In this document: positions 1 to 5,906 of the stretch, in pieces | How the letters are laid out: each line of letters starts with the position of its first letter | Numbering within the stretch: the stretch's first letter is position 1 | Origin: Prolixibacteraceae bacterium | GTDB lineage: Bacteria > Bacteroidota > Bacteroidia > Bacteroidales > Prolixibacteraceae | DNA length: 8,675 bases | Assembly: GCA_014380255.1 (NCBI GenBank) | Contig: JACMKG010000065.1 | Span: 1-8,675 of the forward strand | Reading direction: 5' to 3' | The notes under the pieces: generated by a model | Told to the model about the DNA's origin: nothing | Seen by the model: only the letters and a program-made list of their open reading frames with translations | The model's database searches: none | Made by a program: the position numbers and the translations under genes

Positions 1-1
1 G

Positions 2-1657
2 TATCTGATACCGCTCAGTCATACGGCAGGTTGGTTCACTGTAATAGCCTGTCTGGCTGCCTTTCTTTGGTTGGTTAAAAAATCCGTTTATACCGAGAAA
101 CAACTTAACTATTTCCTGAACCTTGTTGATATCAATACAAACGAGGTAAAAGCCATTGGCCGTGATTTCAGCCCTTTTGCCCCCGGCAATGAATTCATTC
201 ATCCAGATCATGATTATTCTTACGACCTTGACCTGTTTGGTGAAAACTCTTTTTTTCAGTTTCTAAACCGAACGGTCACCTTTGGTGGGAAAAACAAATT
301 GGCAGAATCCATCCAGAACAGCAGACAGGATGCCGAAACAATCAGGCAAAAACAATCGGCTATCATGGAGCTGGCTGAAAACCTGGATTGGAGGCAACAG
401 TTTCTGGCCTCTGGAAGAAATGCTGAAAATATGGGTTCTGCAGGATCTCTGCTTCAACAGCGCGAGGTTATCGAGTTAAAATCTACTGCTTTTCTGAAAA
501 TCAGTATCCTTGCACTTCCTTTAATTACAGTGGTTTTGGGCATCCTCTGGATCCTTGAATCAATTCCTGATCAGGTATTTTATGCAGCCGTTTTCGCACA
601 GTGGATACTGTTTCTGATTTACTCCAAAACCATTGCTAAGTTCAAAAAAGCCTATGGGTTAAAGACCAAACTGCTCAATCAATACATTGATATGTTGATG
701 CTGATTGAGAAAAAGGAGTTTAAATCAAGCCATCTGATCGGCCTCAAAAGCAAACTTTACAACCATGAGAAATCGGCCAGCCAGATCATTTCTTCACTCA
801 AAAACATCCTCAATGAACTGGATTATACCCAGAATATTCTGGTGGGTCTTGTGCTTGATTCTATTTTTCTGTGGGATGTGCGGTGTATCTACAAATTGAA
901 TAATTGGCACAAAGACTATGAAAGCCACTTGGAAGAATGGTTTGAAGTCATTGCCCAGGTGGATGCACTCATCAGTTTTGCCAACCTAAATTACAATCAT
1001 GCTGAATGGTGTTTGCCGGCAGTCAATGGAAAAAGGTCCTTGATTCAGGCTGAAAACCTGGGGCATCCTTTAATTGCAGAAGATAAACGCATTGACAACA
1101 ATTTTGCCTTAAACAAGGATGAACGCGTGGTGATCATTACCGGTGCCAATATGGCTGGTAAAAGTACTTTCCTCCGAACCCTCGGGGTCAACCTTATTCT
1201 GGCATCCCAGGGATGCAGAGTCTGTGCTTCGGCTTTTTCGTTTTCTCCGGTCAGGTTGTTTACCCACATGCGAACGAGCGATAACCTGATGAAGGATGAA
1301 TCGTATTTCTATGCTGAGTTGTTGCGCCTTCAAAACATACTGGAGCTGCTCAGAAAGGGAGAAGACCTTTTTATTATTATTGATGAAATGCTCAAAGGAA
1401 CCAATTCTATTGACAAGCTGAATGGTTCGATTGAGCTTTTAAAGCAACTGATTCAGCTGAAAACACACTGCATAGTGGCTACCCATGACTTGAAGCTTAC
1501 GGAAATGGCTGATCAAAATCCGGGTGTCGTTAAAAATCAATGCTTCGAAGTAAATCTTACAGGAGATGAACTGAAGTTTGATTATAAGCTCAAAGAGGGC
1601 GTTACCAGCACCATGAATGCAACTTTCCTCATGCGTAAAATGGGAATCATCCCGTAG
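2..1657 (+). CDS. Membrane-anchored MutS-family ATPase (MutS domain V), 5' end outside window
   Basis: A MutS-type ABC ATPase joined to membrane segments, probably acting at the inner face of the cytoplasmic membrane; its substrate is unknown. The frame is open to the left edge (551 codons visible), so the TTG at 71 is unlikely to be the start. Before it the frame encodes a hydrophobic stretch (WFTVIACLAAFLWLV), and a second hydrophobic pair lies at about 490-630. The C-terminal third is the ATPase. It has Walker A GANMAGKST at 1142-1168, a MutS-like signature region (TSDNLMKDESYFYAEL) near 1274-1321, Walker B LFIIIDE ending at 1387, and a switch histidine in ATHDL at about 1478-1492. The mismatch-reading N-terminal domain of true MutS (Phe-X-Glu) is not visible. 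Such proteins are often labelled 'DNA mismatch repair protein' in Bacteroidota, but a role in mismatch repair is not supported. It converges on the cold-shock gene. Confidence 0.88.
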   Translation, partial: YLIPLSHTAGWFTVIACLAAFLWLVKKSVYTEKQLNYFLNLVDINTNEVKAIGRDFSPFAPGNEFIHPDHDYSYDLDLFGENSFFQFLNRTVTFGGKNKLAESIQNSRQDAETIRQKQSAIMELAENLDWRQQFLASGRNAENMGSAGSLLQQREVIELKSTAFLKISILALPLITVVLGILWILESIPDQVFYAAVFAQWILFLIYSKTIAKFKKAYGLKTKLLNQYIDMLMLIEKKEFKSSHLIGLKSKLYNHEKSASQIISSLKNILNELDYTQNILVGLVLDSIFLWDVRCIYKLNNWHKDYESHLEEWFEVIAQVDALISFANLNYNHAEWCLPAVNGKRSLIQAENLGHPLIAEDKRIDNNFALNKDERVVIITGANMAGKSTFLRTLGVNLILASQGCRVCASAFSFSPVRLFTHMRTSDNLMKDESYFYAELLRLQNILELLRKGEDLFIIIDEMLKGTNSIDKLNGSIELLKQLIQLKTHCIVATHDLKLTEMADQNPGVVKNQCFEVNLTGDELKFDYKLKEGVTSTMNATFLMRKMGIIP

Positions 1658-1708
1658 GGTTGAACAACTCATAAATCCTAAAAAACAATAAATTGCCTGC
1701 AGCCATTC

Positions 1709-1870
1709 TTAATGCGTTAGTGGTTTAAACTCCTGGCTTTGGATCGCCAAATTTCTTCCTTCATATTTTTTGATTTCTCCTGGTAACAGGCTTTTGAGTT
1801 TAATCGGCCAACAGGGTCTTTTTACCCCAACCTTCACTTTCTTCAGGGATTTACCCCTAACACCCATCAT
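1709..1870 (-). CDS. Possible 53-aa basic small ORF, doubtful
   Basis: The minus strand carries an uninterrupted frame beginning at a double ATG (1870/1867) and ending at TAA (1709-1711). It encodes a Lys/Arg-rich 53-residue peptide starting MMGVRGKSLKKVKVG. I do not recognise a family, and no transmembrane segment or signal peptide is evident. It starts just beside the 11-bp repeat array. A TAnnTTTG match on the minus strand inside the array (1944-1951) lies about 75 bases upstream, which could make it expressed, but such matches are common in AT-rich DNA. It may equally be chance or part of the repeat element. Confidence 0.2.
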   Translation of the reverse strand: MMGVRGKSLKKVKVGVKRPCWPIKLKSLLPGEIKKYEGRNLAIQSQEFKPLTH

Positions 1871-1883
1871 TAGCACTTATATC

Positions 1884-2081
1884 TTTGTCTTACCTGTTTT
1901 TTACCTTTGTCTTACCAAGTTCTTATATAATACGTATATAATACAAATATAATTCGAATATAATTCGCATTCGTACGTATTATATTCGAATTATATTTGT
2001 ATTATATTCGAATTACATTCGAATTATCTCCGAAAGAGATAAAATAAGGGTAAGACAAAGGTAAAACAAAGGTAAGATATC
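1884..2081. repeat. 198-bp inverted array in continuous 11-bp register
   Basis: The segment divides into 18 consecutive 11-bp units without a slip. Units 1-3 resemble TTTGTCTTACC, units 5-8 resemble TAATTCGAATA, and units 10-13 resemble TATTCGAATTA (the reverse complement). Units 16-18 resemble GGTAAGACAAA (the reverse complement of the first type). The core arms 1936-1964 and 1979-2007 are perfect 29-base complements around a 14-base loop. The outer arms pair 1899-1916 with 2049-2066 perfectly over 18 bases. Two extra units on the right (2027-2048) offset the outer arms by 22 bases. The array could form a long cruciform in DNA or a long hairpin in RNA. It lies between convergent genes. Confidence 0.85.
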
Positions 2082-2176
2082 AATAGCGGGAGTTTATTGA
2101 TTTTGATGTAGGATGTCTTTATGTAAAAAGAAGGAAATTAAACCGGGGAAAGCGATTCTGTCGCTTGATTTGATAG

Positions 2177-2465
2177 ACTTTTGAGATCTAAGTAATGGGA
2201 AAAGAATAATGTCGTATAAAAAAAGAAAAGATTAGGAACGCGGATTGAACAGATTTAGCGGATTAAAAGCGGATTTTTTATACTTCGTATACGGATTTAA
2301 AAACCACTGTTTTGAATACATAGACCCTTCATAGAGGCAATTTTAATCCGTTTTTAAAATTTATTTTAAAACAGATCCGTTTTTAATCCGCTTAACCCGC
2401 TAAATCAGCGTTCCTATTTTTTTAAATATGACATTATTTAGTTCCCATTACTTATCTCCAAAGTT
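2177..2465. mobile_element. MITE-like element with ~90-bp imperfect terminal inverted repeats
   Basis: The two ends are imperfect reverse complements. The outer part of the left arm (about 2177-2220, with GAGAT, AAGTAATGGGAA and AATAATGTC) matches the reverse complement of about 2421-2465 in the same order. The inner part (2233-2278, beginning TAGGAACGC) matches the reverse complement of 2371-2416 at 37 of 46 positions, including a 12-base exact block AGCGGATTAAAA. The centre (2279-2370) has further CGGATT/AATCCG copies and no gene. Long inverted ends and lack of coding capacity fit a non-autonomous element or an interspersed palindromic repeat. I could not find a convincing target-site duplication, so mobility is inference. 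Confidence 0.55.
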
Positions 2466-2467
2466 GG

Positions 2468-2496
2468 TGGATAAAAAAGAGGGTTTCTTTGATCCA
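2468..2496. repeat. Isolated imperfect hairpin next to the MITE-like element
   Basis: TGGAT (2468-2472) pairs with ATCCA (2492-2496), and the purine run between them pairs with TTTCTTTG. This gives about a 13-bp stem with two mismatches and one G-T pair around a GGG loop. No T-tract follows on the plus strand; on the minus strand the downstream sequence is also not T-rich. Function is unknown; it may be a separate small repeat or the edge of a larger one. Confidence 0.45.
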
Positions 2497-2581
2497 GTAA
2501 GTTCTTTAATTTAAAGATTAATAGGTCTGTAATGGTCACCTATATCAATCAATTAATCTGCTTTCTGTCAAACACAAGTTT

Positions 2582-2729
2582 TGCCATACTGTCGGTGCTA
2601 TGCACCTTTAAAAAGGCTTGATACCAATCTTGTGCTACCGTACTTACAGTGCTACACACCTGGATAGCCGCATTAGCGGTCATAGTATGGTAGAATGGCA
2701 TGCCAGGAATCCTAAGCCGCTTTAGCGGC
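2582..2729. repeat. Cluster of mini-hairpins (interspersed palindromic repeat type)
   Basis: Several short palindromes occur in 150 bases: GGTGC-TAT-GCACC (2594-2606), GTGCTACAC (2649-2657), CCGC-ATTA-GCGG (2668-2679) and GCCGC-TTTA-GCGGC (2716-2729). The block 2582-2598 (TGCCATACTGTCGGTGC) also resembles the reverse complement of 2676-2692, so much of the cluster could fold as one branched structure. GC-rich mini-palindromes with such 'GGTGCTA-GCACC' and 'GCCGCTTTAGCGGC' cores look like a dispersed intergenic repeat family, here degenerate. No coding function is supported. Confidence 0.55.
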
Positions 2730-2883
2730 GGCATTTATGTGGGATAATTCTCGTTTCGATTGGTTATTTATATGGAAGCCCTGGTTTCAGTGTATTTGCA
2801 ATATTCTCACTTCTGATGATCATTTACATTGTTTTCTGTTTGAGGCGTCTTCTGTCTGATTTATTAATTTATATATCAGCAGT

Positions 2884-2919
2884 ATGAAAAAAGAAAGCCC
2901 TGCATTTGATGCAGGGCTT
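2884..2919 (-). terminator. Rho-independent terminator of the cold-shock gene
   Basis: A perfect 11-bp stem (AAGCCCTGCAT at 2895-2905 with ATGCAGGGCTT at 2909-2919) closes a 3-base loop. Read on the minus strand it is followed at once by a T-rich run (TTTCTTTTTT, 2885-2894). It lies about 30 bases beyond the cold-shock stop codon, the expected place. The A-run on the plus strand is on the upstream side, so it should work mainly for the minus-strand transcript. Confidence 0.88.
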
Positions 2920-2951
2920 CGAACTTTAAATCTTAAAAAATATTAGACTAA

Positions 2952-3143
2952 TTATGCTAGCTTAACATTTACCGCGTTTAAACCTTTTCTTCCTTCTTGA
3001 AGTTCGTAAGTTACTTCATCATCTTCTCTGATCTGGTCAACCAAACCTGAAACGTGAACGAAGTATTCTTTATCAGATTCACTGTCTTTAATAAAACCGA
3101 ATCCTTTGGATTCATTGAAAAATTTAACTTTACCTGCTTTCAT
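2952..3143 (-). CDS. Cold-shock domain protein (CspA family)
   Basis: A 63-residue single cold-shock domain, a small OB-fold that binds single-stranded RNA and DNA in the cytoplasm and usually acts as an RNA chaperone. The start MKAGKVKFFNESKGFGFI is diagnostic: the aromatic beta-2 strand is followed by RNP1 (KGFGFI, residues 13-18), and RNP2 is YFVHVSGL (27-34). The length is slightly below the usual 65-70, with a short C-terminal end but no missing core strand. It has its own promoter candidate and a strong terminator, so it probably forms its own transcript, though readthrough from the aspartate kinase gene 194 bases upstream on the same strand is possible. Family assignment is secure; whether it is truly cold-induced is unknown. 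Confidence 0.95.
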   Translation of the reverse strand: MKAGKVKFFNESKGFGFIKDSESDKEYFVHVSGLVDQIREDDEVTYELQEGRKGLNAVNVKLA

Positions 3144-3174
3144 AATAAAAAATAAAAAAATTGTAATATTGATG

Positions 3175-3182
3175 CAAATATA
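3175..3182 (-). promoter_or_regulatory. -7 promoter element of the cold-shock gene
   Basis: On the minus strand this reads TATATTTG, a full match to the Bacteroidota -7 consensus TAnnTTTG. It lies 31 bases before the ATG, predicting a leader of about 25 bases that is very A/T-rich and has no Shine-Dalgarno sequence. A -33 TTTG at standard spacing is not clear. Confidence 0.55.
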
Positions 3183-3337
3183 AATAATTTTCGATTGAAA
3201 CTTAATAAAATATTAAAAAATTCTGATTTACCGTAAAATAAAATACGTTAGCGCTACTTTACTTGCTGTGTATCAGGTTTGCAACAGTATTAAATTTTAT
3301 TTATTATTATTTAATTTTCTTTTAGATCGATTTAAAA

Positions 3338-4654
3338 TTATGTATTCAGCAGATTATTGCTGATCGCCTGAAGCGTTTGTTTCTTAAGATCTGTTTTTAC
3401 AAGCACTGAAATATTGTGATGGCTACCTCCATAAGAGATCATTCTGATCGGGATGTTATCAAGGGCAGAGAACGTTTTGGCAGCAAAACCGGTTTCCTCT
3501 GCAATTAAGTCGCCCACAATACAAACGATGGTAAGGTCGGTATCCACTTCCACTTCACCGTATTCCTTTAATTCAGATATAATTTCATTGAGGTGTTTGG
3601 TGCTATCGATAGTCAGTGAAACCGATACTTCGGAAGTTGAAATCATATCAATAGGGGTCTTGAAGAATTCAAATATCTCAAATACGTTCTTCAGGAAGCC
3701 ATAGGCGTTTAACATGCGGTATGAACGAATCTTGATAGCTGTAATGCCATCTTTTGCGGCTACGGCTTTAATTCCATGTCCAAGGGCTTCGGAAGTAATC
3801 AACGTACCTGGATCGCTTGGATTCATGGTGTTCTTCAGGCGAACCGGGATGTTCTGCAGCTTGGCGGGAAGAACGGTTTGCGGGTGAAGGATTTTTGCAC
3901 CGAAATAGGCTAACTCGGCAGCCTCATCAAATGAAAGCTGATCAATTTTCTTGGTGTTCTCCACAAAACGGGGATCGTTGTTATGGAACCCGTCAATATC
4001 GGTCCAGATTTCCACTTCCTCCGAGTCAATGGCAGCACCTACCAGGGTAGCGGTGTAATCGCTTCCACCTCTTTGCAGGTTGTCGATATCCCCTTCGGCG
4101 TTGCGGCAGATGAACCCTTGCGTAATATAATATTCGGCTACTTCCGATTGCTCCAGTACGCGAGTAATGTTTTCACGGATAAAATATGAATCTGCTGCTT
4201 TTTCACTGTCAATTTTCATGAATTCCAATGCAGGCAGATTCACGCATTTGTATCCGTTCTCAAGCATCAGCTCAGTGAACAGTGCGGTTGAAAGCAATTC
4301 TCCCTGTGCTACGATGGTATTTTCACCCACCTGGTTAAACTCACCGGAAGTGAACGATTTAATGGTTTGAAAAATATCTAAAACAATTGCTTTACCCTTT
4401 TCCTTTTTCTCCGCGGTTTGATATAAATCACTTACCACCTTGTGGTACTTCTGTTCCAGTTGGCTAATGACTTGTCTGGCACCGTCTTTATTCTTTTTTT
4501 GAAGATAATTGGAAATTTCAACCAACGAATTGGTTGTTCCGGACATGGCCGACAAAACCACGATTTTTTGATTTCCATCGGTAATCAGCTGCATTACAGC
4601 ACGCATATTTTCAACCGATCCTACGGAGGTTCCTCCAAATTTTAATACTTTCAT
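3338..4654 (-). CDS. lysC: Aspartate kinase (monofunctional, ACT-regulated)
   Basis: This cytoplasmic enzyme phosphorylates L-aspartate with ATP, the first step to lysine, diaminopimelate, threonine and methionine. The 438-residue protein has the kinase fold first: KFGGTSVG (5-12), the VLSAMSGTTN loop (33-42), RGGSDYTATL (195-204), WTDIDGFHNNDPR (217-229) and FDEAAELAYFGAKILHP (242-258). Two ACT-type segments follow at about 305-370 and 375-435 (the second contains MISYGGSHHNISVLV), the usual site of feedback control by lysine or threonine. There is no homoserine dehydrogenase domain, so it is not a ThrA-type fusion. Length and motif order are normal. The start at 4654 is set by MKVLKFGGTS, the conserved N-terminus. 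It follows gntR on the same strand but is separated by 342 bases, so it is probably transcribed separately. Which amino acid inhibits it cannot be read from the sequence. Confidence 0.95.
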   Translation of the reverse strand: MKVLKFGGTSVGSVENMRAVMQLITDGNQKIVVLSAMSGTTNSLVEISNYLQKKNKDGARQVISQLEQKYHKVVSDLYQTAEKKEKGKAIVLDIFQTIKSFTSGEFNQVGENTIVAQGELLSTALFTELMLENGYKCVNLPALEFMKIDSEKAADSYFIRENITRVLEQSEVAEYYITQGFICRNAEGDIDNLQRGGSDYTATLVGAAIDSEEVEIWTDIDGFHNNDPRFVENTKKIDQLSFDEAAELAYFGAKILHPQTVLPAKLQNIPVRLKNTMNPSDPGTLITSEALGHGIKAVAAKDGITAIKIRSYRMLNAYGFLKNVFEIFEFFKTPIDMISTSEVSVSLTIDSTKHLNEIISELKEYGEVEVDTDLTIVCIVGDLIAEETGFAAKTFSALDNIPIRMISYGGSHHNISVLVKTDLKKQTLQAISNNLLNT

Positions 4655-4996
4655 AGTAAACTTCTTATCTAAAAGGAGTTAAGTAATTGTTTTTAAGTAA
4701 GGCAAATATGAGAATTATTTTTGAAATCAGAACAGATATTTACAATTCGGAAGTAAATATTGAGTTTTATTTAAGAATTCGTTTTTGGGTAACCGCTTTT
4801 CCGGTTGGAAACTTTCATTTTGTAAGTTGAAGGAACCCTTTTCACAATCAATAAATCACTTTTCGCTATATAGGCATAGTATCCTAGGTGCTCATTTTTT
4901 TTAGTTTTGTCAGCAACCAATAGACATTAAATATCTGTATGAATACCTTATATATGAGCTTTTTATCTGATTATTAATCTGTGGTTTGATGACTAA
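4655..4996. other. 342-bp leader/intergenic region between gntR and aspartate kinase
   Basis: AT-rich, with no gene found. On the minus strand a CATATTTG (4703-4710) is a near match to TAnnTTTG and may be the aspartate kinase -7 box, giving a leader of roughly 40 bases. Two weak stem-loops are present: AACCG/CGGTT at 4791-4806, and a 13-base imperfect pair at 4967-4979 and 4988-5000 overlapping the gntR stop. Neither has a T-tract on the minus strand, so neither is a convincing terminator. I see no known lysine riboswitch or convincing leader peptide. Confidence 0.5.
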
Positions 4997-5713
4997 TCAG
5001 AAAGTCCCATAAATGGAATGCTTTGCTGAATTAAACCAAATGGTGGAGTAGATGTGAAATCCTTCGCGGTTGGTGTTTAATTTTCTTTCGATGCTTAAAA
5101 CCGGTTCCCCCAGTTCAATATTTAGTAGTTTGCCTATTAATTGATCGGCCTTAATAGCCTTTAATTTCTGTTCTCCTCCCTTGATTTCAATCTGGTACTG
5201 GGCCCTTAAAGTTTCAAACAAGGATTTGTTCTCCAAAGAACGACTGGTGAACCTGGGCAGATTAACGTTCGGGATGTGATTGATATCGTAAAATACAGGC
5301 TGCCCATCTACCAGTCGAAGGCGTTCCATATAAATACAGCCTGATTCAATTTCTATGTCTGATAATTCAAAGGGAAAAGGTTCAGGCCATGGCTTAATCT
5401 GGGGCTTTTGCAGTATCTGAGTTTGGAGGTATTGGTTTCCGATGGCAGAGGCTGTTCCTGCAATGCTTAAAATTCCTATTTCCTGGGGTGGCTTACGGAC
5501 AATACTGCCTTTACCTTGCCTTTTCTGGATAAAACCCTCCTGTACCAGAGCCTCCAAGGCCTGGCGAACCGTAGGACGTGTAATGTTATGCACCGCACAT
5601 AACTCATTTTCAGAGGGTAACAAGCTTCCTTCCTGGTAAACTCCCGCGATGATGTGCTTGCGGAGAATTTCATATATCTTCTTGTACTGCGGTATTTTAT
5701 TCTCTTCAGACAT
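4997..5713 (-). CDS. GntR-family repressor, HutC/UTRA subfamily
   Basis: A 238-residue transcription factor. The N-terminal winged helix-turn-helix (about residues 7-75) has the GntR signature: YKKIYEILRKHIIAGVYQEG, then LPSENELC, then ITRPTVRQALEALVQEGFI and the wing RQGKGSIV. The C-terminal part (about 95-235) is a UTRA ligand-binding fold, with RLRLVDGQPV and the closing YSTIWFNSAKHSIYG. Start choice: the frame is open to an ATG at 5851, but those 46 extra residues are hydrophobic, unlike any GntR N-terminus, and would cover the operator and promoter. The Met at 5713 (MSEENKIPQYK) gives the usual length and sits just after a good -7 box. It is divergent from the E2-E3 operon and shares two palindromic sites with it, so it probably represses itself and that operon. 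The ligand is unknown; a 2-oxo acid or related metabolite is inference. Confidence 0.9.
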   Translation of the reverse strand: MSEENKIPQYKKIYEILRKHIIAGVYQEGSLLPSENELCAVHNITRPTVRQALEALVQEGFIQKRQGKGSIVRKPPQEIGILSIAGTASAIGNQYLQTQILQKPQIKPWPEPFPFELSDIEIESGCIYMERLRLVDGQPVFYDINHIPNVNLPRFTSRSLENKSLFETLRAQYQIEIKGGEQKLKAIKADQLIGKLLNIELGEPVLSIERKLNTNREGFHIYSTIWFNSAKHSIYGTF

Positions 5714-5731
5714 AAGGCTGTGATTTTGAGG

Positions 5732-5739
5732 CAAAAGTA
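5732..5739 (-). promoter_or_regulatory. -7 promoter element of gntR
   Basis: The minus strand reads TACTTTTG, a full match to TAnnTTTG, 18 bases before the ATG at 5713. This predicts a very short leader (about 10 bases) and supports that start over the ATG at 5851, which lies upstream of the promoter. Confidence 0.6.
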
Positions 5740-5761
5740 CTAAAAAAATTAAAATAATCAG

Positions 5762-5785
5762 TTTAACTTGTAAATACAAGTTAAA
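5762..5785. promoter_or_regulatory. Operator O1: perfect 24-bp palindrome
   Basis: Arms TTTAACTTGTA and TACAAGTTAAA are perfect complements separated by AA. The TTGTA/TACAA half-sites are typical in form of HutC-subfamily GntR operators. The site lies 22 bases upstream of the gntR -7 box, over the -33 region, where a bound repressor would block polymerase (autoregulation). Binding by the adjacent GntR is inferred from position and symmetry. Confidence 0.75.
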
Positions 5786-5851
5786 TAAGTTAGGTTTGAT
5801 GCGTGAAATGCTATATCCTGTATTCGTTCGTATAATAATGATAAGGAGCAA

Positions 5852-5859
5852 TAGCTTTG
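5852..5859 (+). promoter_or_regulatory. -7 promoter element of the E2-E3 operon
   Basis: TAGCTTTG is a full match to TAnnTTTG. The predicted transcript start is near 5866, giving a leader of about 40 bases before the E2 ATG at 5907. A possible weak -33 element (TTCG, 5827-5830) lies 21 bases upstream. It faces away from the gntR promoter. Confidence 0.55.
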
Positions 5860-5882
5860 TATAGTTGTGTTTACAAGTTTAA
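5859..5882. promoter_or_regulatory. Operator O2: degenerate copy of O1 at the E2 promoter start
   Basis: Aligned with the reverse complement of O1 it matches at 18 of 24 positions, keeping the half-site TTTACAAGTT and a weaker half AGTTGTG. It touches the -7 box and covers the predicted transcript start, a classical repressor position. Its centre is 97 bases from the centre of O1. The lower symmetry suggests weaker binding than O1. Confidence 0.6.
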
Positions 5883-5906
5883 TTAAGTTGTTAAAACAAA
5901 TCATAT

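Larger units (their letters stand above)
1658..2950. other. Convergent intergenic region rich in palindromes, no convincing gene
   Basis: This 1.3 kb stretch separates the 3' ends of the MutS-like gene (+) and the cold-shock gene (-). It needs no promoter for either neighbour. The open frames in it are short and look unlike proteins. Its content is almost entirely inverted repeats of different kinds, listed separately: the 11-bp array (1884-2081), a MITE-like element (2177-2465), a hairpin (2468-2496), a mini-hairpin cluster (2582-2729) and the cold-shock terminator. I see no clear rho-independent terminator directly after the MutS-like stop. A small 6-bp stem-loop (AAGCGA/TCGCTT, 2150-2166) has no T-tract. 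Confidence 0.8.

Noticed and set aside
1770..1952. 60-aa plus-strand open frame
   Set aside because: It runs into the 11-bp array, has low-complexity hydrophobic/aromatic content and no recognisable motif; it is a product of the AT-rich repeat.
1884..2081. CRISPR array
   Set aside because: Units are 11 bp with no spacers and the halves are inverted, so it cannot be a CRISPR array.
2150..2166. Stem-loop AAGCGA/TCGCTT as a terminator
   Set aside because: No T-tract follows on either strand and it lies about 490 bases after the nearest upstream gene.
2272..2295. loxP-like half-site (TATACTTCGTATA)
   Set aside because: Only a short partial resemblance, no second 13-bp arm with an 8-bp spacer, and no recombinase gene nearby.
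2549..2734. 61-aa minus-strand open frame
   Set aside because: It reads through the mini-hairpin cluster; the peptide has no family features and is best explained by the repeats.
4755..4835. Leader peptide/attenuator for aspartate kinase
   Set aside because: A 15-codon minus-strand frame exists, but it lacks a run of Lys, Thr, Met or Ile codons, and no alternative terminator pair is visible.
4967..5000. Hairpin at the gntR stop as a terminator
   Set aside because: The stem is imperfect and the minus-strand downstream sequence is A-rich rather than T-rich.
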